DNA from: Azospirillum sp. 47_25
GTDB taxonomy: Bacteria; Pseudomonadota; Alphaproteobacteria; RF32; CAG-239
Reading direction: 5' to 3'
Assembly: GCA_001917125.1 (NCBI GenBank)
Contig: MNTU01000044.1
Span: 20,294-84,293 of the forward strand
DNA length: 64,000 nucleotides
Part shown: positions 15,887-26,185 of the stretch, in pieces
How the letters are laid out: the number at the start of each line of letters is the position of its first letter
Numbering within the stretch: position 1 is the first letter of the stretch
The notes under the pieces: generated by a model
The model's input: only the letters and a program-made list of their open reading frames with translations
Told to the model about the DNA's origin: nothing
Databases searched by the model: none
Position numbers and translations under genes: made by a program

Positions 15887-17715
15887 TTGTTGTCCTTTCC
15901 TGCCGGGGTTTGGGCCCACCATGTCATCGGCTGAAAACCGGCCTTGACTTTGCTGTGCGGAAACATGAATTTGTTGTGATAAGCTACCCGCTGAGCTGGA
16001 GAATACCACTGCGGAATCATATAGTTTTCCGTCAGCAGAACCCTGTCGAGCGCACGCACATACGCTTCATAGTCGTCTTTTTCCTGTGCTGCGATTAACC
16101 CCTTGATTAACTGGTCGGCAACCGGGTTTTTGATGCCCATAATGTTATAGCTTCCCCTGACGTCAGCTGAAGCGCTGCCCCACATTTCGGCCTGTTCGTT
16201 GCCGGGCAGGCGGCTGACGCCGTAGGAGATAATCGCCATGTCAAAATCAAAATTGTCCAGCCGGTTTTTAAAAATATTTACTTCCAAATTGCGAAAAGTC
16301 AGTTTGATGCCGATTTTGGCCAGATTATTGATAAAAGGCAGCATCACCCGTGTAAAGGTGTTGCCGTTGGCCGAATTGCTTAAAACTTCAAATGCCAGCG
16401 GTTCCCCGGTTTTCAGATTGGTCATTTTTCCGTTTACAAAGTCATATCCGGCTGCCCGCAGCAACTTGACGGCTTCCTTCAGGTGCCGCCGTGTTTCCTT
16501 GAAGTCTTTGTGCCGCGGATTTGCCGGAACCGTTGTAAAAACTTCGTCCGGCAACTGCCGCCGGTATCTGTTCAAAATTGCCAGTTCTTTTCCTTGCGGC
16601 AGGCCGGTCGCTTCCATGCCCGTATTGGTAAAATAACTGTACAGGCGCCGGTACTGGTTATAAAACAGTTTATCGTTGGCCCAGTCAAAGTTAAAAGCCA
16701 GTGTAATCGCCTGTCGGACACGCCGGTCCTGAAATTGGGGCTTGCGCAGGTTGAAAGCAAACATTTGCAGCACGGCCGCGTTATTATGAGCCATTTCCTG
16801 TTTGATTATCCTGCCTTCTTTAACCGGACGGTTGTCATATCCGGTAACCCAGATTTTGGCAATATATTCTTCCCGTACGTCTATACTGCCGGCAAACAGG
16901 GCCTGCAAAGTGACAGTCGTATCCTGATAATAGTCAAAACGAACTTCGTCAAAGTTAAAAAAGCCCTTGCGGCTGGGCAAATCTTTCGCCCAGTAATCCG
17001 GATTCCGCCGGAAAACCAGATACCGTCCCGGTTCATATTTTTCCAATCGGTAAGGGCCGCTGCCGAGCGGAATGCGCAGTGACGGTTTGCTGAAGTCAAG
17101 CCCCTCCCAGTCTTTGGCCGAATAAATTTTTATTTGTGACAAAATCAGTGGCAGTTCTTTGTTCTGCGAACCTTTTTTGAAATAAAAGCGCACTTCCCGC
17201 GGATTAATTTTTTCCACCCGCTCCACATCTGCATAATAAACCTTATAAAGCGGCTGTCCTTTTTCTGTCAGAGCCTTGTAGCTGAAAATAACGTCATCGG
17301 CGGTAATCGGCGTCCCGTCTTGAAATTTGGCCCGCTCATCCAGCAGAAAGCCGACATACGAATTGTCTTCCGGCAAGTCAAAGGCCTTTGCAACCAATGG
17401 ATAAACCGTCGCCGGATCGTCTGCCGGAACAATGCCCAGACTGTCCAAACTCAGGTTGGCCACCTGCGGCGTAGCATTTCCCTTAAAGATAAACGGATTG
17501 AAATTGTCAAAACCGCCATATTCCGGCATCACGATTCGCCCGCCTTTGCGCGCCTGCGGGTCGGCATAGTCGAAATGGGTAAAATCATGTTCGTATTTGG
17601 GATGATGATACAGGGCAATCTGCGGCATAATCTCAGCCGTTGCCGGAAACGGCAGCAGCAACAGACCGCTCAGCAGCCAAAGGCGGATTTTTTTATTTAT
17701 TGTAATTGTCCTCAT
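15883..17715 (-). CDS. yejA: Periplasmic oligopeptide-binding protein YejA
   Basis: 610 residues. The signal peptide is [18 protein letters not shown] with cleavage after ATA. Family-5 extracellular solute-binding features are [29 protein letters not shown], the [20 protein letters not shown] and NPDYW block, and C-terminal [15 protein letters not shown]. It should bind peptides in the periplasm for YejB. ATG 17715 gives the signal peptide directly; it overlaps the upstream gene's end by about 23 bp, so translation is probably coupled. Confidence 0.93.
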   Translation of the reverse strand: MRTITINKKIRLWLLSGLLLLPFPATAEIMPQIALYHHPKYEHDFTHFDYADPQARKGGRIVMPEYGGFDNFNPFIFKGNATPQVANLSLDSLGIVPADDPATVYPLVAKAFDLPEDNSYVGFLLDERAKFQDGTPITADDVIFSYKALTEKGQPLYKVYYADVERVEKINPREVRFYFKKGSQNKELPLILSQIKIYSAKDWEGLDFSKPSLRIPLGSGPYRLEKYEPGRYLVFRRNPDYWAKDLPSRKGFFNFDEVRFDYYQDTTVTLQALFAGSIDVREEYIAKIWVTGYDNRPVKEGRIIKQEMAHNNAAVLQMFAFNLRKPQFQDRRVRQAITLAFNFDWANDKLFYNQYRRLYSYFTNTGMEATGLPQGKELAILNRYRRQLPDEVFTTVPANPRHKDFKETRRHLKEAVKLLRAAGYDFVNGKMTNLKTGEPLAFEVLSNSANGNTFTRVMLPFINNLAKIGIKLTFRNLEVNIFKNRLDNFDFDMAIISYGVSRLPGNEQAEMWGSASADVRGSYNIMGIKNPVADQLIKGLIAAQEKDDYEAYVRALDRVLLTENYMIPQWYSPAQRVAYHNKFMFPHSKVKAGFQPMTWWAQTPAGKDNK

Positions 17716-19123
17716 CCGTCCATCCGCTGAAGGGATATGCATAATCTTCGTCTTTTGCCTGTGTCAGTCGGGATTTCCTCGTTTCTGCCGGGTAAGCGGT
17801 TTCCGTCTCCGGTTTGGTCTCCGCCCGCGGCTGAATGCCGGTCATCTCCTCCCATTCCCGTTTGAGGGAGTTGAGTGTTTTCTGTGTATTGGTAAAGCCG
17901 ATTTCCGTTTCCTCCATGCTCGAAAAAGTCGGCTGCTTTCTTATGTCTTCGACGGCTGGTTCCCTTTCTTCGGCAAAGCGGCTTCTTTCCTTGTCGTCTC
18001 TTTCTTCTTCACGGCGGGTGATAACCGGCGCCGGCATGGCGTCGTCGTCATGTCGCACGTCAACAAACGGCGTTTGCGGTTCACTGTCGGTTTCCGCCGT
18101 GCCGAAACTGCGTTCCAGAGCCATTGAAAAGGGATCTCTGTCGCCGTTCGTTTCCGGTTCTTCTTGGGGCCGGCTGCGGTGCTTAAACGGATTGAACATA
18201 TCCATAAACGATTTACGGTCGCCGTCTTCCGTTTGCGAAACGGCGGCAAAAGAAGAGTTTTCTTGCTGAGGTCTGAGTTCGCGGCGTAAAGGTTCTCTTT
18301 CTTCCGTTGCCGGAGCAGAAGCGGAAAGCCCGCTGAACCGGCGTGATTCCGGTGAAGTTTCCTCATTTTCCTCCCTGAGGTCGCCGAAGTCGCGCTTGCG
18401 GCGGATTTGTTCGCCCCAGGGGGCAAGAATGGAATAGACCTTGCCGTAAACTCCGGTTTCGACCATTGTCAGAAAAATGCGCTCTTTGTCATGTTTTTCC
18501 AAAATGCCGAGCAGATTTTGATATCGGGCGCAAAATTCCAGAATCGTCCCTGCCAAAACTTTGTCATTTTGGGCCTTGAGAACCAGACGGCTGCCGAAAT
18601 TGCCCTGATTGGCGTCAATTTCGATAATTACTTTGCCGAATGCCCATTTGGCGCCGTTGCGAGTTTTGGCCCACAGGGAATCTATCTGCTCGGGCGCAGC
18701 CAGTGCCCCGCGCTGAATAATTTCGGCCAGCAGTTCGTTCATGTCGGTTATGAACAGGTCAAATTTATTGAGAATGAAACCGTCTTTGCCGTTTTGTTCG
18801 GCTTCCAGCATAATCCGTGCGATTAAATCCGTATATTCCAGATTCTTTTTCATCTGTTTAAACAAACTGTACATATTGTCGTTCAGGCGGTGGAAGTTCA
18901 GATATTGGGTCACGTAACCGAAAATCATCCACAAGACGAGAACCGGCAGCACCAGCAGCGCGATATACAAGGAAATGTCCGACAGTCCCAAACTGCCGAA
19001 ACTCATGCCGCCGAGCTTGTCTTTCAAATACATGAACATATAAATCAACCACAGGAAAGTTGAAAAGACCGAGGCAAAAAAAGCTAAAGCTAACACGAAC
19101 GGAAACTCCCGGTTAATAAACAA
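17693..19123 (-). CDS. Inner-membrane protein with long disordered cytoplasmic region, unknown function
   Basis: 476 residues. Two hydrophobic segments near the N-terminus (FPFVLALAFFASVFSTFLWL; ISLYIALLVLPVLVLWMIFG) are followed by a helical domain to about residue 250 and an acidic, serine/arginine-rich low-complexity tail to the end. The apparent start is TTG 19123 with AAGGG upstream; it gives the first membrane segment at residue 7. It precedes yejA on the same strand and overlaps it. No family recognised. Confidence 0.7.
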   Translation of the reverse strand: MFINREFPFVLALAFFASVFSTFLWLIYMFMYLKDKLGGMSFGSLGLSDISLYIALLVLPVLVLWMIFGYVTQYLNFHRLNDNMYSLFKQMKKNLEYTDLIARIMLEAEQNGKDGFILNKFDLFITDMNELLAEIIQRGALAAPEQIDSLWAKTRNGAKWAFGKVIIEIDANQGNFGSRLVLKAQNDKVLAGTILEFCARYQNLLGILEKHDKERIFLTMVETGVYGKVYSILAPWGEQIRRKRDFGDLREENEETSPESRRFSGLSASAPATEEREPLRRELRPQQENSSFAAVSQTEDGDRKSFMDMFNPFKHRSRPQEEPETNGDRDPFSMALERSFGTAETDSEPQTPFVDVRHDDDAMPAPVITRREEERDDKERSRFAEEREPAVEDIRKQPTFSSMEETEIGFTNTQKTLNSLKREWEEMTGIQPRAETKPETETAYPAETRKSRLTQAKDEDYAYPFSGWTDEDNYNK

Positions 19124-19299
19124 AATCTGCCCTTTATACTATTCCATCTGCGGCAGATTTCAATTAAAATCTTTGCAAAACGCCCTGCTTTGGGATATTA
19201 GGGGCGATAAATCAACAACAAACAAAAATAATAGTCGAAATTTTGAAATTTTTGTGCTAAGAAACCAGCAGGACTAAATTTATAAAGAGAAAAAACACC

Positions 19300-20271
19300 A
19301 TGAGTAATAACAATACATTGGTTTTGGATTTTGAAAAAAATATCGTTGAAATCGAAGCTAAGATTGAAAGTTTAAAACTCTTGGCCAAAGACCAGGATGT
19401 CGATATCGCCCAGGAGGTTAACCGTTTGGAACAAAAACTCGAAAAACAGGTCAAGCTGACATACGCTAACCTGACCCCTTGGCAGAAACTTCAGGTTTCC
19501 CGCCATCCCCAGCGCCCGCACTGCCTGGATTATGTTCATGCCCTGATTGAAGATTTTACCCCGCTCTGCGGCGACCGCCTGTTCGGCGATGATGAGGCTA
19601 TGATCGGCGGTATCGGCCGCTTTAAGAATATTTCCGTCGTTGTCATCGGACAGGAAAAGGGCTCTGATCTTGAAACCCGTATGAAACATAATTTCGGTAT
19701 GGCCAAGCCGGAAGGGTATCGCAAGGCACAGCGCCTGATGGATATGGCTGACAAATTCAATATGCCGGTTATCGCATTCGTCGATACCGACGGCGCTTTC
19801 CCGGGCATCGACGCCGAAGCCCGCGGTCAGGCCGAGGCAATTGCTTCATCAATTGAAAAATGCCTGCAGATTCATGTGCCGATTATCTCAATCGTTATTG
19901 GTATGGGCGGTTCCGGCGGTGCCATTGCCATTGCCACGGCTAACCGGATTCTGATGCTGGAACACTCGATTTATTCGGTTATTTCTCCCGAAGGCTGCGC
20001 TTCCATTTTATGGCGTTCGGCCGATAAAGTTCAGGAGGCGACTGAAGCGTTGAAACTCACCGCGCAGGATTTGCGTAAATTCGGCGTGATTGACGAGATT
20101 ATCAAAGAGCCGGTCGGCGGTGCCCATCGCGACCCCAAAACCACTATTGAAAAGGTTGGCGACAGCATTCTTAAACATTTGAAGGAGCTGCTGCCGTTGA
20201 GCGGTGACGAATTGAAAAAGCAGCGCACGGCCAAGTTCCTGGCCATGGGGCGCAATTTGCCGGAAAATTAA
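19300..20271 (+). CDS. accA: Acetyl-CoA carboxylase carboxyltransferase, alpha subunit
   Basis: 323 residues, full length. The N-terminal coiled segment is followed by LTPWQKLQVSRHPQRPHCLD, GDRLFGDDEAMIGGIGRF, RMKHNFGMAKPEGYRKAQRL, FVDTDGAFPGIDAEARGQAE, GMGGSGGAIAI and SVISPEGCASILWR. With AccD it transfers carboxyl from biotin to acetyl-CoA in the first step of fatty-acid synthesis. accD is 2 kb downstream on the same strand, separated by rmuC, ihfB and a LapA-like gene. Confidence 0.97.
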   Translation: MSNNNTLVLDFEKNIVEIEAKIESLKLLAKDQDVDIAQEVNRLEQKLEKQVKLTYANLTPWQKLQVSRHPQRPHCLDYVHALIEDFTPLCGDRLFGDDEAMIGGIGRFKNISVVVIGQEKGSDLETRMKHNFGMAKPEGYRKAQRLMDMADKFNMPVIAFVDTDGAFPGIDAEARGQAEAIASSIEKCLQIHVPIISIVIGMGGSGGAIAIATANRILMLEHSIYSVISPEGCASILWRSADKVQEATEALKLTAQDLRKFGVIDEIIKEPVGGAHRDPKTTIEKVGDSILKHLKELLPLSGDELKKQRTAKFLAMGRNLPEN

Positions 20272-20280
20272 AGGAAAGCC

Positions 20281-21414
20281 ATGACCGTCGGAAGTTTTTA
20301 TCTGCCCTGGGAGGGACTGCTCGGAGGACTGGTCGTCATCTTGCTGCTCGGCAATATGATTGTTTTGCTGCGGCGAGGTGCTTCAAAAGAGTTGTCTTCG
20401 TTGGCGGATACGCTGTTCCGCGGTCAGGCCGAACTGGCCGGACGTCTGACCCAGCTGTCGGAAAATAATCAGAATTCTCAGAACCGTATTGCCGAAGCTA
20501 TAAACGAGCAGAAACTGTCGGTGCTGAAAATAATGGATGAAAAGCTGCTGGCCGTTACCAAAAGCGTCGGCGACGGATTGCAGCAGTCAACCGCCAAAAC
20601 GACGGAAACGTTGCACGACCTGCGTGAACGTCTGGCCAAGATAGATGTTGCCCAGCAGAAGATTTCCAGTTTGTCGGAGCAGGTCGTCTCGCTGCAGGAA
20701 GTCCTTTCCAACAAGCAGGCGCGCGGCGCTTTCGGCGAGATTCAGCTGAATGACCTCGTCACTTCGGCTTTGCCGCCCTCGGCTTATGCTTTTCAGGTTG
20801 TGCTCGGTAATCAGAAACGCGCCGACTGCGTGCTGAATCTGCCCAATCCGCCGGGAATGATTGTGATTGACTCCAAATTTCCGCTTGAAAGCTATCAGGC
20901 GCTCCGCAATGCCCAAACCGACCGCGAAAAGGTCGAGGCTGAGCGTTTTTTCCGTGCTTCGGTGCTGAAGCATATTAAAGATATTTCCGAGAAATATATT
21001 ATTCCCGGCGAAACCGCGGAATCTGCCCTGATGTTTCTGCCTTCGGAATCCGTATACGCCGAACTGCATTCCAATTTTACCGATGTGGTTGAAGTCTCCT
21101 ACCGTTCCAAAGTCTGGATTGTTTCGCCGACCACGCTGATGGCCACACTTAATACGGTGCGCGCGGTATTAAAAGACGCCCGTATGCGGGAAATGGCCGG
21201 CGTTATTCAGAAAGAAGTCGGCAGTCTGACCGAAGACATTTCCCGGCTTGATGACCGCATTGAGAGCCTGAGCAAGCATTTTGACATGGCTTCGCGCGAT
21301 ATCGGCGACATCAAGGTTTCTTCCGGAAAGATTTCCCGCCGGATTGACCGGATTGAAGATATTCAGCTCGGCAATGACAAAACGCCGGTCGGCGTTGAAC
21401 ATCTGGCCTCCTGA
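20281..21414 (+). CDS. rmuC: DNA recombination protein RmuC
   Basis: 377 residues. One N-terminal membrane segment (LLGGLVVILLLGNMIVLL), a long coiled coil (about 40-130) and the RmuC core: GAFGEIQLNDLV, VIDSKFPLESYQAL, HIKDISEKYI, ESALMFLPSESVYAEL, VWIVSPTTLMATLNTVR. The core is a PD-(D/E)XK-like nuclease fold thought to limit recombination at inverted repeats. Starts 10 bp after accA with AAAGGA, so probably co-transcribed. Confidence 0.94.
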   Translation: MTVGSFYLPWEGLLGGLVVILLLGNMIVLLRRGASKELSSLADTLFRGQAELAGRLTQLSENNQNSQNRIAEAINEQKLSVLKIMDEKLLAVTKSVGDGLQQSTAKTTETLHDLRERLAKIDVAQQKISSLSEQVVSLQEVLSNKQARGAFGEIQLNDLVTSALPPSAYAFQVVLGNQKRADCVLNLPNPPGMIVIDSKFPLESYQALRNAQTDREKVEAERFFRASVLKHIKDISEKYIIPGETAESALMFLPSESVYAELHSNFTDVVEVSYRSKVWIVSPTTLMATLNTVRAVLKDARMREMAGVIQKEVGSLTEDISRLDDRIESLSKHFDMASRDIGDIKVSSGKISRRIDRIEDIQLGNDKTPVGVEHLAS

Positions 21415-21546
21415 AACCGGAATAATAATATGGGATAACTCACAATAAAATTTTTGCATTTTACCAAATTGCGATATTGATTTATGGAATAAAAGCGGAT
21501 AACTTATCTGCTGATAACAATAAAAGGAAAATAAAGAGGTATTATC

Positions 21547-21831
21547 GTGACTAGATCTGAATTAATTGAAAGAATTGCCAATAAAAATCCCCATTTAATG
21601 CTGAAAGACGTTGAGCGTATCGTTGCCGTCGTATTTGATAAAATCATCAGCTCTCTGGCGGCCGGAGAACGTGTCGAGTTCCGCGGCTTTGGCGCTTTTT
21701 CGATTCGTAAACGTACGCCCCGGGTTGCCAAAAATCCCCGTACCGGCGAACAGGTTCAGGTTGAAGAACGCAATATTCCTCATTTTAAAACCGGAAAACA
21801 ACTGCATGAATTGCTGAATCCGAAAAAATAA
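21547..21831 (+). CDS. ihfB: Integration host factor, beta subunit
   Basis: 94 residues, usual size. Starts at GTG 21547 ([17 protein letters not shown]) with AGAGG upstream. The DNA-binding arm is intact ([22 protein letters not shown]), as is the C-terminal [12 protein letters not shown]. Closer to IHF-beta than HU by the [10 protein letters not shown] start. It bends DNA as a heterodimer with IHF-alpha, which is not in the window. Confidence 0.93.
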   Translation: MTRSELIERIANKNPHLMLKDVERIVAVVFDKIISSLAAGERVEFRGFGAFSIRKRTPRVAKNPRTGEQVQVEERNIPHFKTGKQLHELLNPKK

Positions 21832-21860
21832 TTCCGAAATTTTAGCGAAAGGGCTGGAAC

Positions 21861-22271
21861 ATGGGTTTTATGAAACTGTTGATAGGCTTGCCGATATTGA
21901 TTGTTATTCTGATTTTTGCATTCGTGAATAATGATTTGGCGACGTTTGACCTCTGGCCTTTTTACTTTGAAATAACCGTATCTTTGAGCGTGGCGGTTGT
22001 TTTCTTCATTCTGTTGGGCTTTATTCTCGGCCTGGTATGGATGTGGATGTCTTATGCCCCGGTGCGCAAGGCGTTGCGTCAACAGGTTAAGCAAAACAAA
22101 AAACTGAGCAAAGAACAGCAGAAACTGGTTGAAAAGGTTTCGGGTCTGCAGTCCAATCTGGACAGCTTTAAGGCCGCCGAAGCCGCTAAACCCAAACCGA
22201 CAATAAAAGAAAGGTTTAAGGCCGCTTTCTCCCGTAAGCCGAAGACCGGCGAAGCTGCTGAAACCAAATAA
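21861..22271 (+). CDS. LapA-domain (DUF1049) membrane protein
   Basis: 136 residues. Two membrane segments (LLIGLPILIVILIFAFVNN; VAVVFFILLGFILGLVWMW) with the LapA pattern FVNNDLATFDLWPF between them, then a basic coiled cytoplasmic tail. LapA with LapB in E. coli controls lipopolysaccharide synthesis, but in Alphaproteobacteria this gene often sits after ihfB without lapB, as here. Same operon as ihfB by spacing. Confidence 0.82.
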   Translation: MGFMKLLIGLPILIVILIFAFVNNDLATFDLWPFYFEITVSLSVAVVFFILLGFILGLVWMWMSYAPVRKALRQQVKQNKKLSKEQQKLVEKVSGLQSNLDSFKAAEAAKPKPTIKERFKAAFSRKPKTGEAAETK

Positions 22272-22287
22272 CTGAAATGGTATAAAC

Positions 22288-23166
22288 ATGAACTGGTTAA
22301 CTGATTTCGTACGTCCGAAAATAAAAAAAGTCACCCCGAAAGAGATTGCCGACAATCTGTGGGTCAAATGCCCGATTTGCGGTCAAATGCTCTTCTCCAA
22401 GGAAATGAAGAAAAGCCTGTATGTCTGCACTTCCTGCGGCCATCATCTGCGTCTCTATGTTGACAAACGGCTGAAAATGCTTTTTGACGGCGAGTTTAAT
22501 GAAATCGCTCTGCCCAAGGTTAAGGAAGATCCGCTCAAATTCAAGGACACCAAAAGATATACCGACCGTCTTAAGGCTTATCGCAAATCAACCGAAAGCA
22601 ATGACGCCATCCGTGTTGCCCAGGGCGACATCGGCGGCATTCCCTGCGTCGTCGCCGCAATGGATTTCTCTTTTATGGGCGGCTCTATGGGAATGGCCGT
22701 CGGCGAGGGAATAGTTAAAGCGGCTGAAGTTTCTGCCCGCAATAATTACCCGCTGATTATTGTCGCTTCCTCCGGCGGCGCCCGCATGCAGGAGGGCATT
22801 TTGTCCCTGATGCAGATGGCCCGTACCACGGCGGCGATTAATCAGGTGAAGGAAAAAGGTATTCCTTATATTTCGGTTCTGACCGATCCGACCACCGGCG
22901 GCGTTTCCGCTTCTTTTGCCATGCTGGGCGATGTTCACATTGCCGAAAAAGGCTGCATTATCGGTTTTGCCGGGGCCCGCGTGATTGAACAGACGATTCG
23001 CGAAAAACTGCCGGAAGGTTTCCAGCGCGCCGAATATCTGCGTGAACACGGTATGGTTGATATTGTGGTCACCCGCCAGGAACTGAAAAACGAATTGGTC
23101 AAGGTTATCAGTATCCTGACCCATAAAAAACCGGCGTTGAATACAGCGCTGTTGGAAAACAGATAA
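22288..23166 (+). CDS. accD: Acetyl-CoA carboxylase carboxyltransferase, beta subunit
   Basis: 292 residues. The N-terminal zinc ribbon has four cysteines (WVKCPICGQMLF and YVCTSCGHHLRL), and the crotonase-like core includes GGIPCVVAAMDFSFMGGSMG, SSGGARMQEGILSLMQMA, VLTDPTTGGVSASFAMLGDV and PEGFQRAEYL. Partner of AccA (19300). A terminator follows directly. Confidence 0.97.
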   Translation: MNWLTDFVRPKIKKVTPKEIADNLWVKCPICGQMLFSKEMKKSLYVCTSCGHHLRLYVDKRLKMLFDGEFNEIALPKVKEDPLKFKDTKRYTDRLKAYRKSTESNDAIRVAQGDIGGIPCVVAAMDFSFMGGSMGMAVGEGIVKAAEVSARNNYPLIIVASSGGARMQEGILSLMQMARTTAAINQVKEKGIPYISVLTDPTTGGVSASFAMLGDVHIAEKGCIIGFAGARVIEQTIREKLPEGFQRAEYLREHGMVDIVVTRQELKNELVKVISILTHKKPALNTALLENR

Positions 23167-23170
23167 AACC

Positions 23171-23194
23171 AGCCCTGCTTCGGCAGGGCTTTTC
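23171..23194 (+). terminator. Rho-independent terminator of accD
   Basis: Stem agccctgc with gcaggget-type complement (gcagggct), loop ttcg, then T4. Confidence 0.85.
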
Positions 23195-23254
23195 ATATCT
23201 GCGGCCCTTTTAAATCGCCGAAGAGAACTTATCTATATATCCCGAGAGGAAACC

Positions 23255-23926
23255 ATGACGCTGGATTTATCAAAACTGGAATATGTTATTTTTGACTGGG
23301 ACAACACGCTGGCCGAAAGCCGGAGTACGTTGGTTCTGTCCGTCAACCGGGTTTTGAAGGAATACGGCCTGCCTGACTGGGAGGCGGTTAAAAGCCGCCG
23401 TAATCCGGATTTGTCTTTTCGCGATAATTTTCCGCTTGTCTTCGGGGCTGAAAATGCCGTTGCCGCTTACGAACGTTATGCTGAAATCTATAAAAGTGAG
23501 GTTCGCAGCCATATCAGCACCTTTCCCGGCGTGCGCGATGTTCTGGCTTTTTTTCATGCCCGCGGAATTCCGATGATGATTATGAGCAACAAAGACCGGC
23601 GTCTGATGGAAATAGAACTGCCGCTGTTGTTTGATCCGCAGTTGTTTTCCCGTGTCGTCTGCGGTCATGAGGCCTCCCGTGACAAGCCTTATCCCGAGCA
23701 GATTTATTACACTCTTGACGGTCTGTTGGCTCCGGCGGACATTACTCCTGAACGTGTATGGATGATAGGTGACAGCCCGATGGACAGCAAATCGGCCGAA
23801 GCCGCCAATGCCCTCCCGGTACGCATAGGGCGCTCAATTTGGGGAGATGAAGGAGCCCCGGATACCAAGATTGTCTATTTCAACAATTTTGAAGATTTTT
23901 ACCACACGCTGAAGCTGATTAAATAG
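23255..23926 (+). CDS. HAD-superfamily hydrolase (phosphoglycolate-phosphatase-like)
   Basis: 223 residues with all HAD motifs: I VIFDWDNTLAESRS (nucleophile and acid Asp), II IMSNK, III lysine in RDKPYPEQIYY, and IV MIGDSPMDSKSA. The helical cap between motifs I and II is of the C1 type. It should remove phosphate from a small molecule; the substrate cannot be read. Ribosome site GAGAGG at 23244-23249. Confidence 0.85.
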   Translation: MTLDLSKLEYVIFDWDNTLAESRSTLVLSVNRVLKEYGLPDWEAVKSRRNPDLSFRDNFPLVFGAENAVAAYERYAEIYKSEVRSHISTFPGVRDVLAFFHARGIPMMIMSNKDRRLMEIELPLLFDPQLFSRVVCGHEASRDKPYPEQIYYTLDGLLAPADITPERVWMIGDSPMDSKSAEAANALPVRIGRSIWGDEGAPDTKIVYFNNFEDFYHTLKLIK

Positions 23927-24006
23927 ACAAATAAGGCTTGAAAAATTGTCTAAAAAACGCTAAGATGAATTCATTCTTTTTAACAGACAATTTTTCAGGT
24001 GACATA

Positions 24007-26115
24007 ATGGTCGATTATCCTTTTCTCGGAGCTCAATACCATAAAGACAAAACGGTTTTCCTCGTTCAGTCGGAACATGCCGCGGGAATGGAGCTCTGCT
24101 TGTTTTCCCCGGATGAAAAAGAAGAAATCCGCATAAAAATGAACAAGGGGGACGATAATGTCTGGACGGCGGAAGTCCCCGCCGTTAAACCCGGACAAAA
24201 ATATGGATACCGCGCGTATGGAGAATATGATCCCTCGCGCGGTTTGTTTTTTAACCCGGCCAAACTGGCAGTTGACCCTTACGGTTTTGAAGTCAGCAAG
24301 ACCATGGACGAGTGGACTTCTCCGTTGCTTGATATCGAAAATTCGCACGACAGCGCTCCGGTTATGCCTAAATCGGTGGTGGTGGACATGAAACGGATAT
24401 TTGATCCGGAAAAATATCCCCATTTGCAGAAACGCCCGTCGTTTCCGATTGCCAAAGACATCATTTATGAAACCCATATCAAAAACTTTTCTCACCTGAA
24501 TACCATGCTCCCCCGGGAAAAACGCGGCAAATTGTCCGGTCTGGGCGATTCATGGACCCTGAACTATTTCAAACGCCTCGGGGTTAATAATATTGAACTG
24601 ATGCCGATAGCTCCGACCTGCTGCGGCCGCCAGATTCAAAAACGGGAAGGGCGGACCGACAGTTGGGGTTATAATCCTTATTGCTTTTTTGCGGTCGATC
24701 CCCGTTACGGCAATTGGGAAGATTTTGCCGCTGCCGTCAGTGAACTGCATAAGGCGGGAATAAAAGTGACGGTGGACGCTGTTTTTAACCATACCGGCGA
24801 ACACGCCGCCACCGGAGAACGTAATCAGTCCCTGTCATTTAAATTGCTGGACAGCCCGAATTATTATCGGCCGGACGGAGACAACCGCGGGCGTTTTATG
24901 AACAGTACCGGCTGCGACAATAACTTTAATCTTGATTCGCCGGCCGGCCGCGGCATTTTGCATAATTATCTCCTGTTGATGCACAAACTGGGCGTGGACG
25001 GCATCCGCTGGGATTTGGGCGGCGACAATGCATTGGATAATTACGGACGTTTTCAGGAGGACGGAGCCTTTATTCAGGAATTGCGCTTTGCCACCCAAAA
25101 GCTGGGTATGGAAATGTATGTGGAACCCTGGAGCGCGATGGGCGGAAATTACAGCGGGCGGTTTGCGGCGCTGGTTCCCGGCGTCAAGGAATGGAGCGAC
25201 AGCCGCAAAAACTTTGTCGGTGAATTTTTCAGCAGCCGCAACGGTCTGCTCGGACAATTCGGCAATCAGGTTGCCGGTTCTTCGAATGTTGATCCTCACA
25301 CCAATGAAAGCGCTGTCATCGGAACCGGACGCAGTCATGACGGTTTCAGTCTGCTCGGCGCCTATCAGCACCCGAAAAACACCTATCCTAACGGGGAGGA
25401 AGGGCGGGACGGCAGTCCTGATATTTACGCCAAGTCATATAATGAAGAGGAATTGTTCCGCCGGGCCAACAGCGATATCGCTTTTAACATTCTCAGCAAA
25501 GGGATACCTCTGATCCGCAATGGTGATGAACGCGGTTATTCCGACCCCAACAATAATCCTTATTGTATTGATGATGCGACCGTCTGGCTGAACTGGGACG
25601 AACTGCCGCCGCGCAAACGCCGCCTGTTTTTAAACATCTGCCGGTTAAACGCCTTTCGCAGCCGCCACCCCGTTTTCAGCGATCTACAGCTTTTTGACGG
25701 CCAGGTGGTTGAAGCCAACGGGGCGAAAGACATTACCTGGCTGCGGCCGGACGGCAGGGAAATGGAAGGCTCCGATTGGAATTACTATCATGCCAAAACC
25801 GGCGCTTATATGCTCAACGGCAGCAATAATAAAGGTAAACCCCGGGATGACGATTTTATGATTATGGTTTCCGGAGACAACTATCATACCGTTGACTATA
25901 AACTTCCGACGCCTCCGGGCGGCGGTAAGTGGCAGCTGGTTTTCGACAGTTCCCAGGAAGAGTTTGCCTCCCGCGTGCAACAGTTTGAACCCGGCAGTTC
26001 TTATGCCCTGAAACCATATTCCTATGTTATTTTGACGCATAAGAACAATATTGCCCGTGTCAACGTAAACACGTTGAAAGCTTTGGCGGCAAGAAAGAAC
26101 GCAAAAAGGCGCTGA
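24007..26115 (+). CDS. GH13 glycogen-debranching-type enzyme (GlgX-like)
   Basis: 702 residues. The N-terminal CBM48-like domain (about 1-120) is followed by a GH13 barrel: region I VTVDAVFNHTGE, region II VDGIRWDLGG with the nucleophile Asp, region III MYVEPW with the acid/base Glu, and RSHDGFSLLGAYQHPKN corresponding to the GlgX H-D-G-F block. IRNGDERGYSD lies further on. GlgX/isoamylase enzymes cut alpha-1,6 branches of glycogen. ATG 24007 has AGGTGA upstream and gives the expected domain start; an open frame reaches back to 23938. No other glycogen gene is nearby. Confidence 0.85.
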   Translation: MVDYPFLGAQYHKDKTVFLVQSEHAAGMELCLFSPDEKEEIRIKMNKGDDNVWTAEVPAVKPGQKYGYRAYGEYDPSRGLFFNPAKLAVDPYGFEVSKTMDEWTSPLLDIENSHDSAPVMPKSVVVDMKRIFDPEKYPHLQKRPSFPIAKDIIYETHIKNFSHLNTMLPREKRGKLSGLGDSWTLNYFKRLGVNNIELMPIAPTCCGRQIQKREGRTDSWGYNPYCFFAVDPRYGNWEDFAAAVSELHKAGIKVTVDAVFNHTGEHAATGERNQSLSFKLLDSPNYYRPDGDNRGRFMNSTGCDNNFNLDSPAGRGILHNYLLLMHKLGVDGIRWDLGGDNALDNYGRFQEDGAFIQELRFATQKLGMEMYVEPWSAMGGNYSGRFAALVPGVKEWSDSRKNFVGEFFSSRNGLLGQFGNQVAGSSNVDPHTNESAVIGTGRSHDGFSLLGAYQHPKNTYPNGEEGRDGSPDIYAKSYNEEELFRRANSDIAFNILSKGIPLIRNGDERGYSDPNNNPYCIDDATVWLNWDELPPRKRRLFLNICRLNAFRSRHPVFSDLQLFDGQVVEANGAKDITWLRPDGREMEGSDWNYYHAKTGAYMLNGSNNKGKPRDDDFMIMVSGDNYHTVDYKLPTPPGGGKWQLVFDSSQEEFASRVQQFEPGSSYALKPYSYVILTHKNNIARVNVNTLKALAARKNAKRR

Positions 26116-26185
26116 TATTAGCAAAATATTAAAGGACTTCTTTTATGCTTATAGTCCAACGGCCGGTCATCCAGAGGGGTAGAGC

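Noticed and set aside
24007..24040. Longer GlgX-like start at 23938
   Set aside because: The extension has no ribosome site or domain similarity, whereas ATG 24007 has AGGTGA upstream and a family-like N-terminus.
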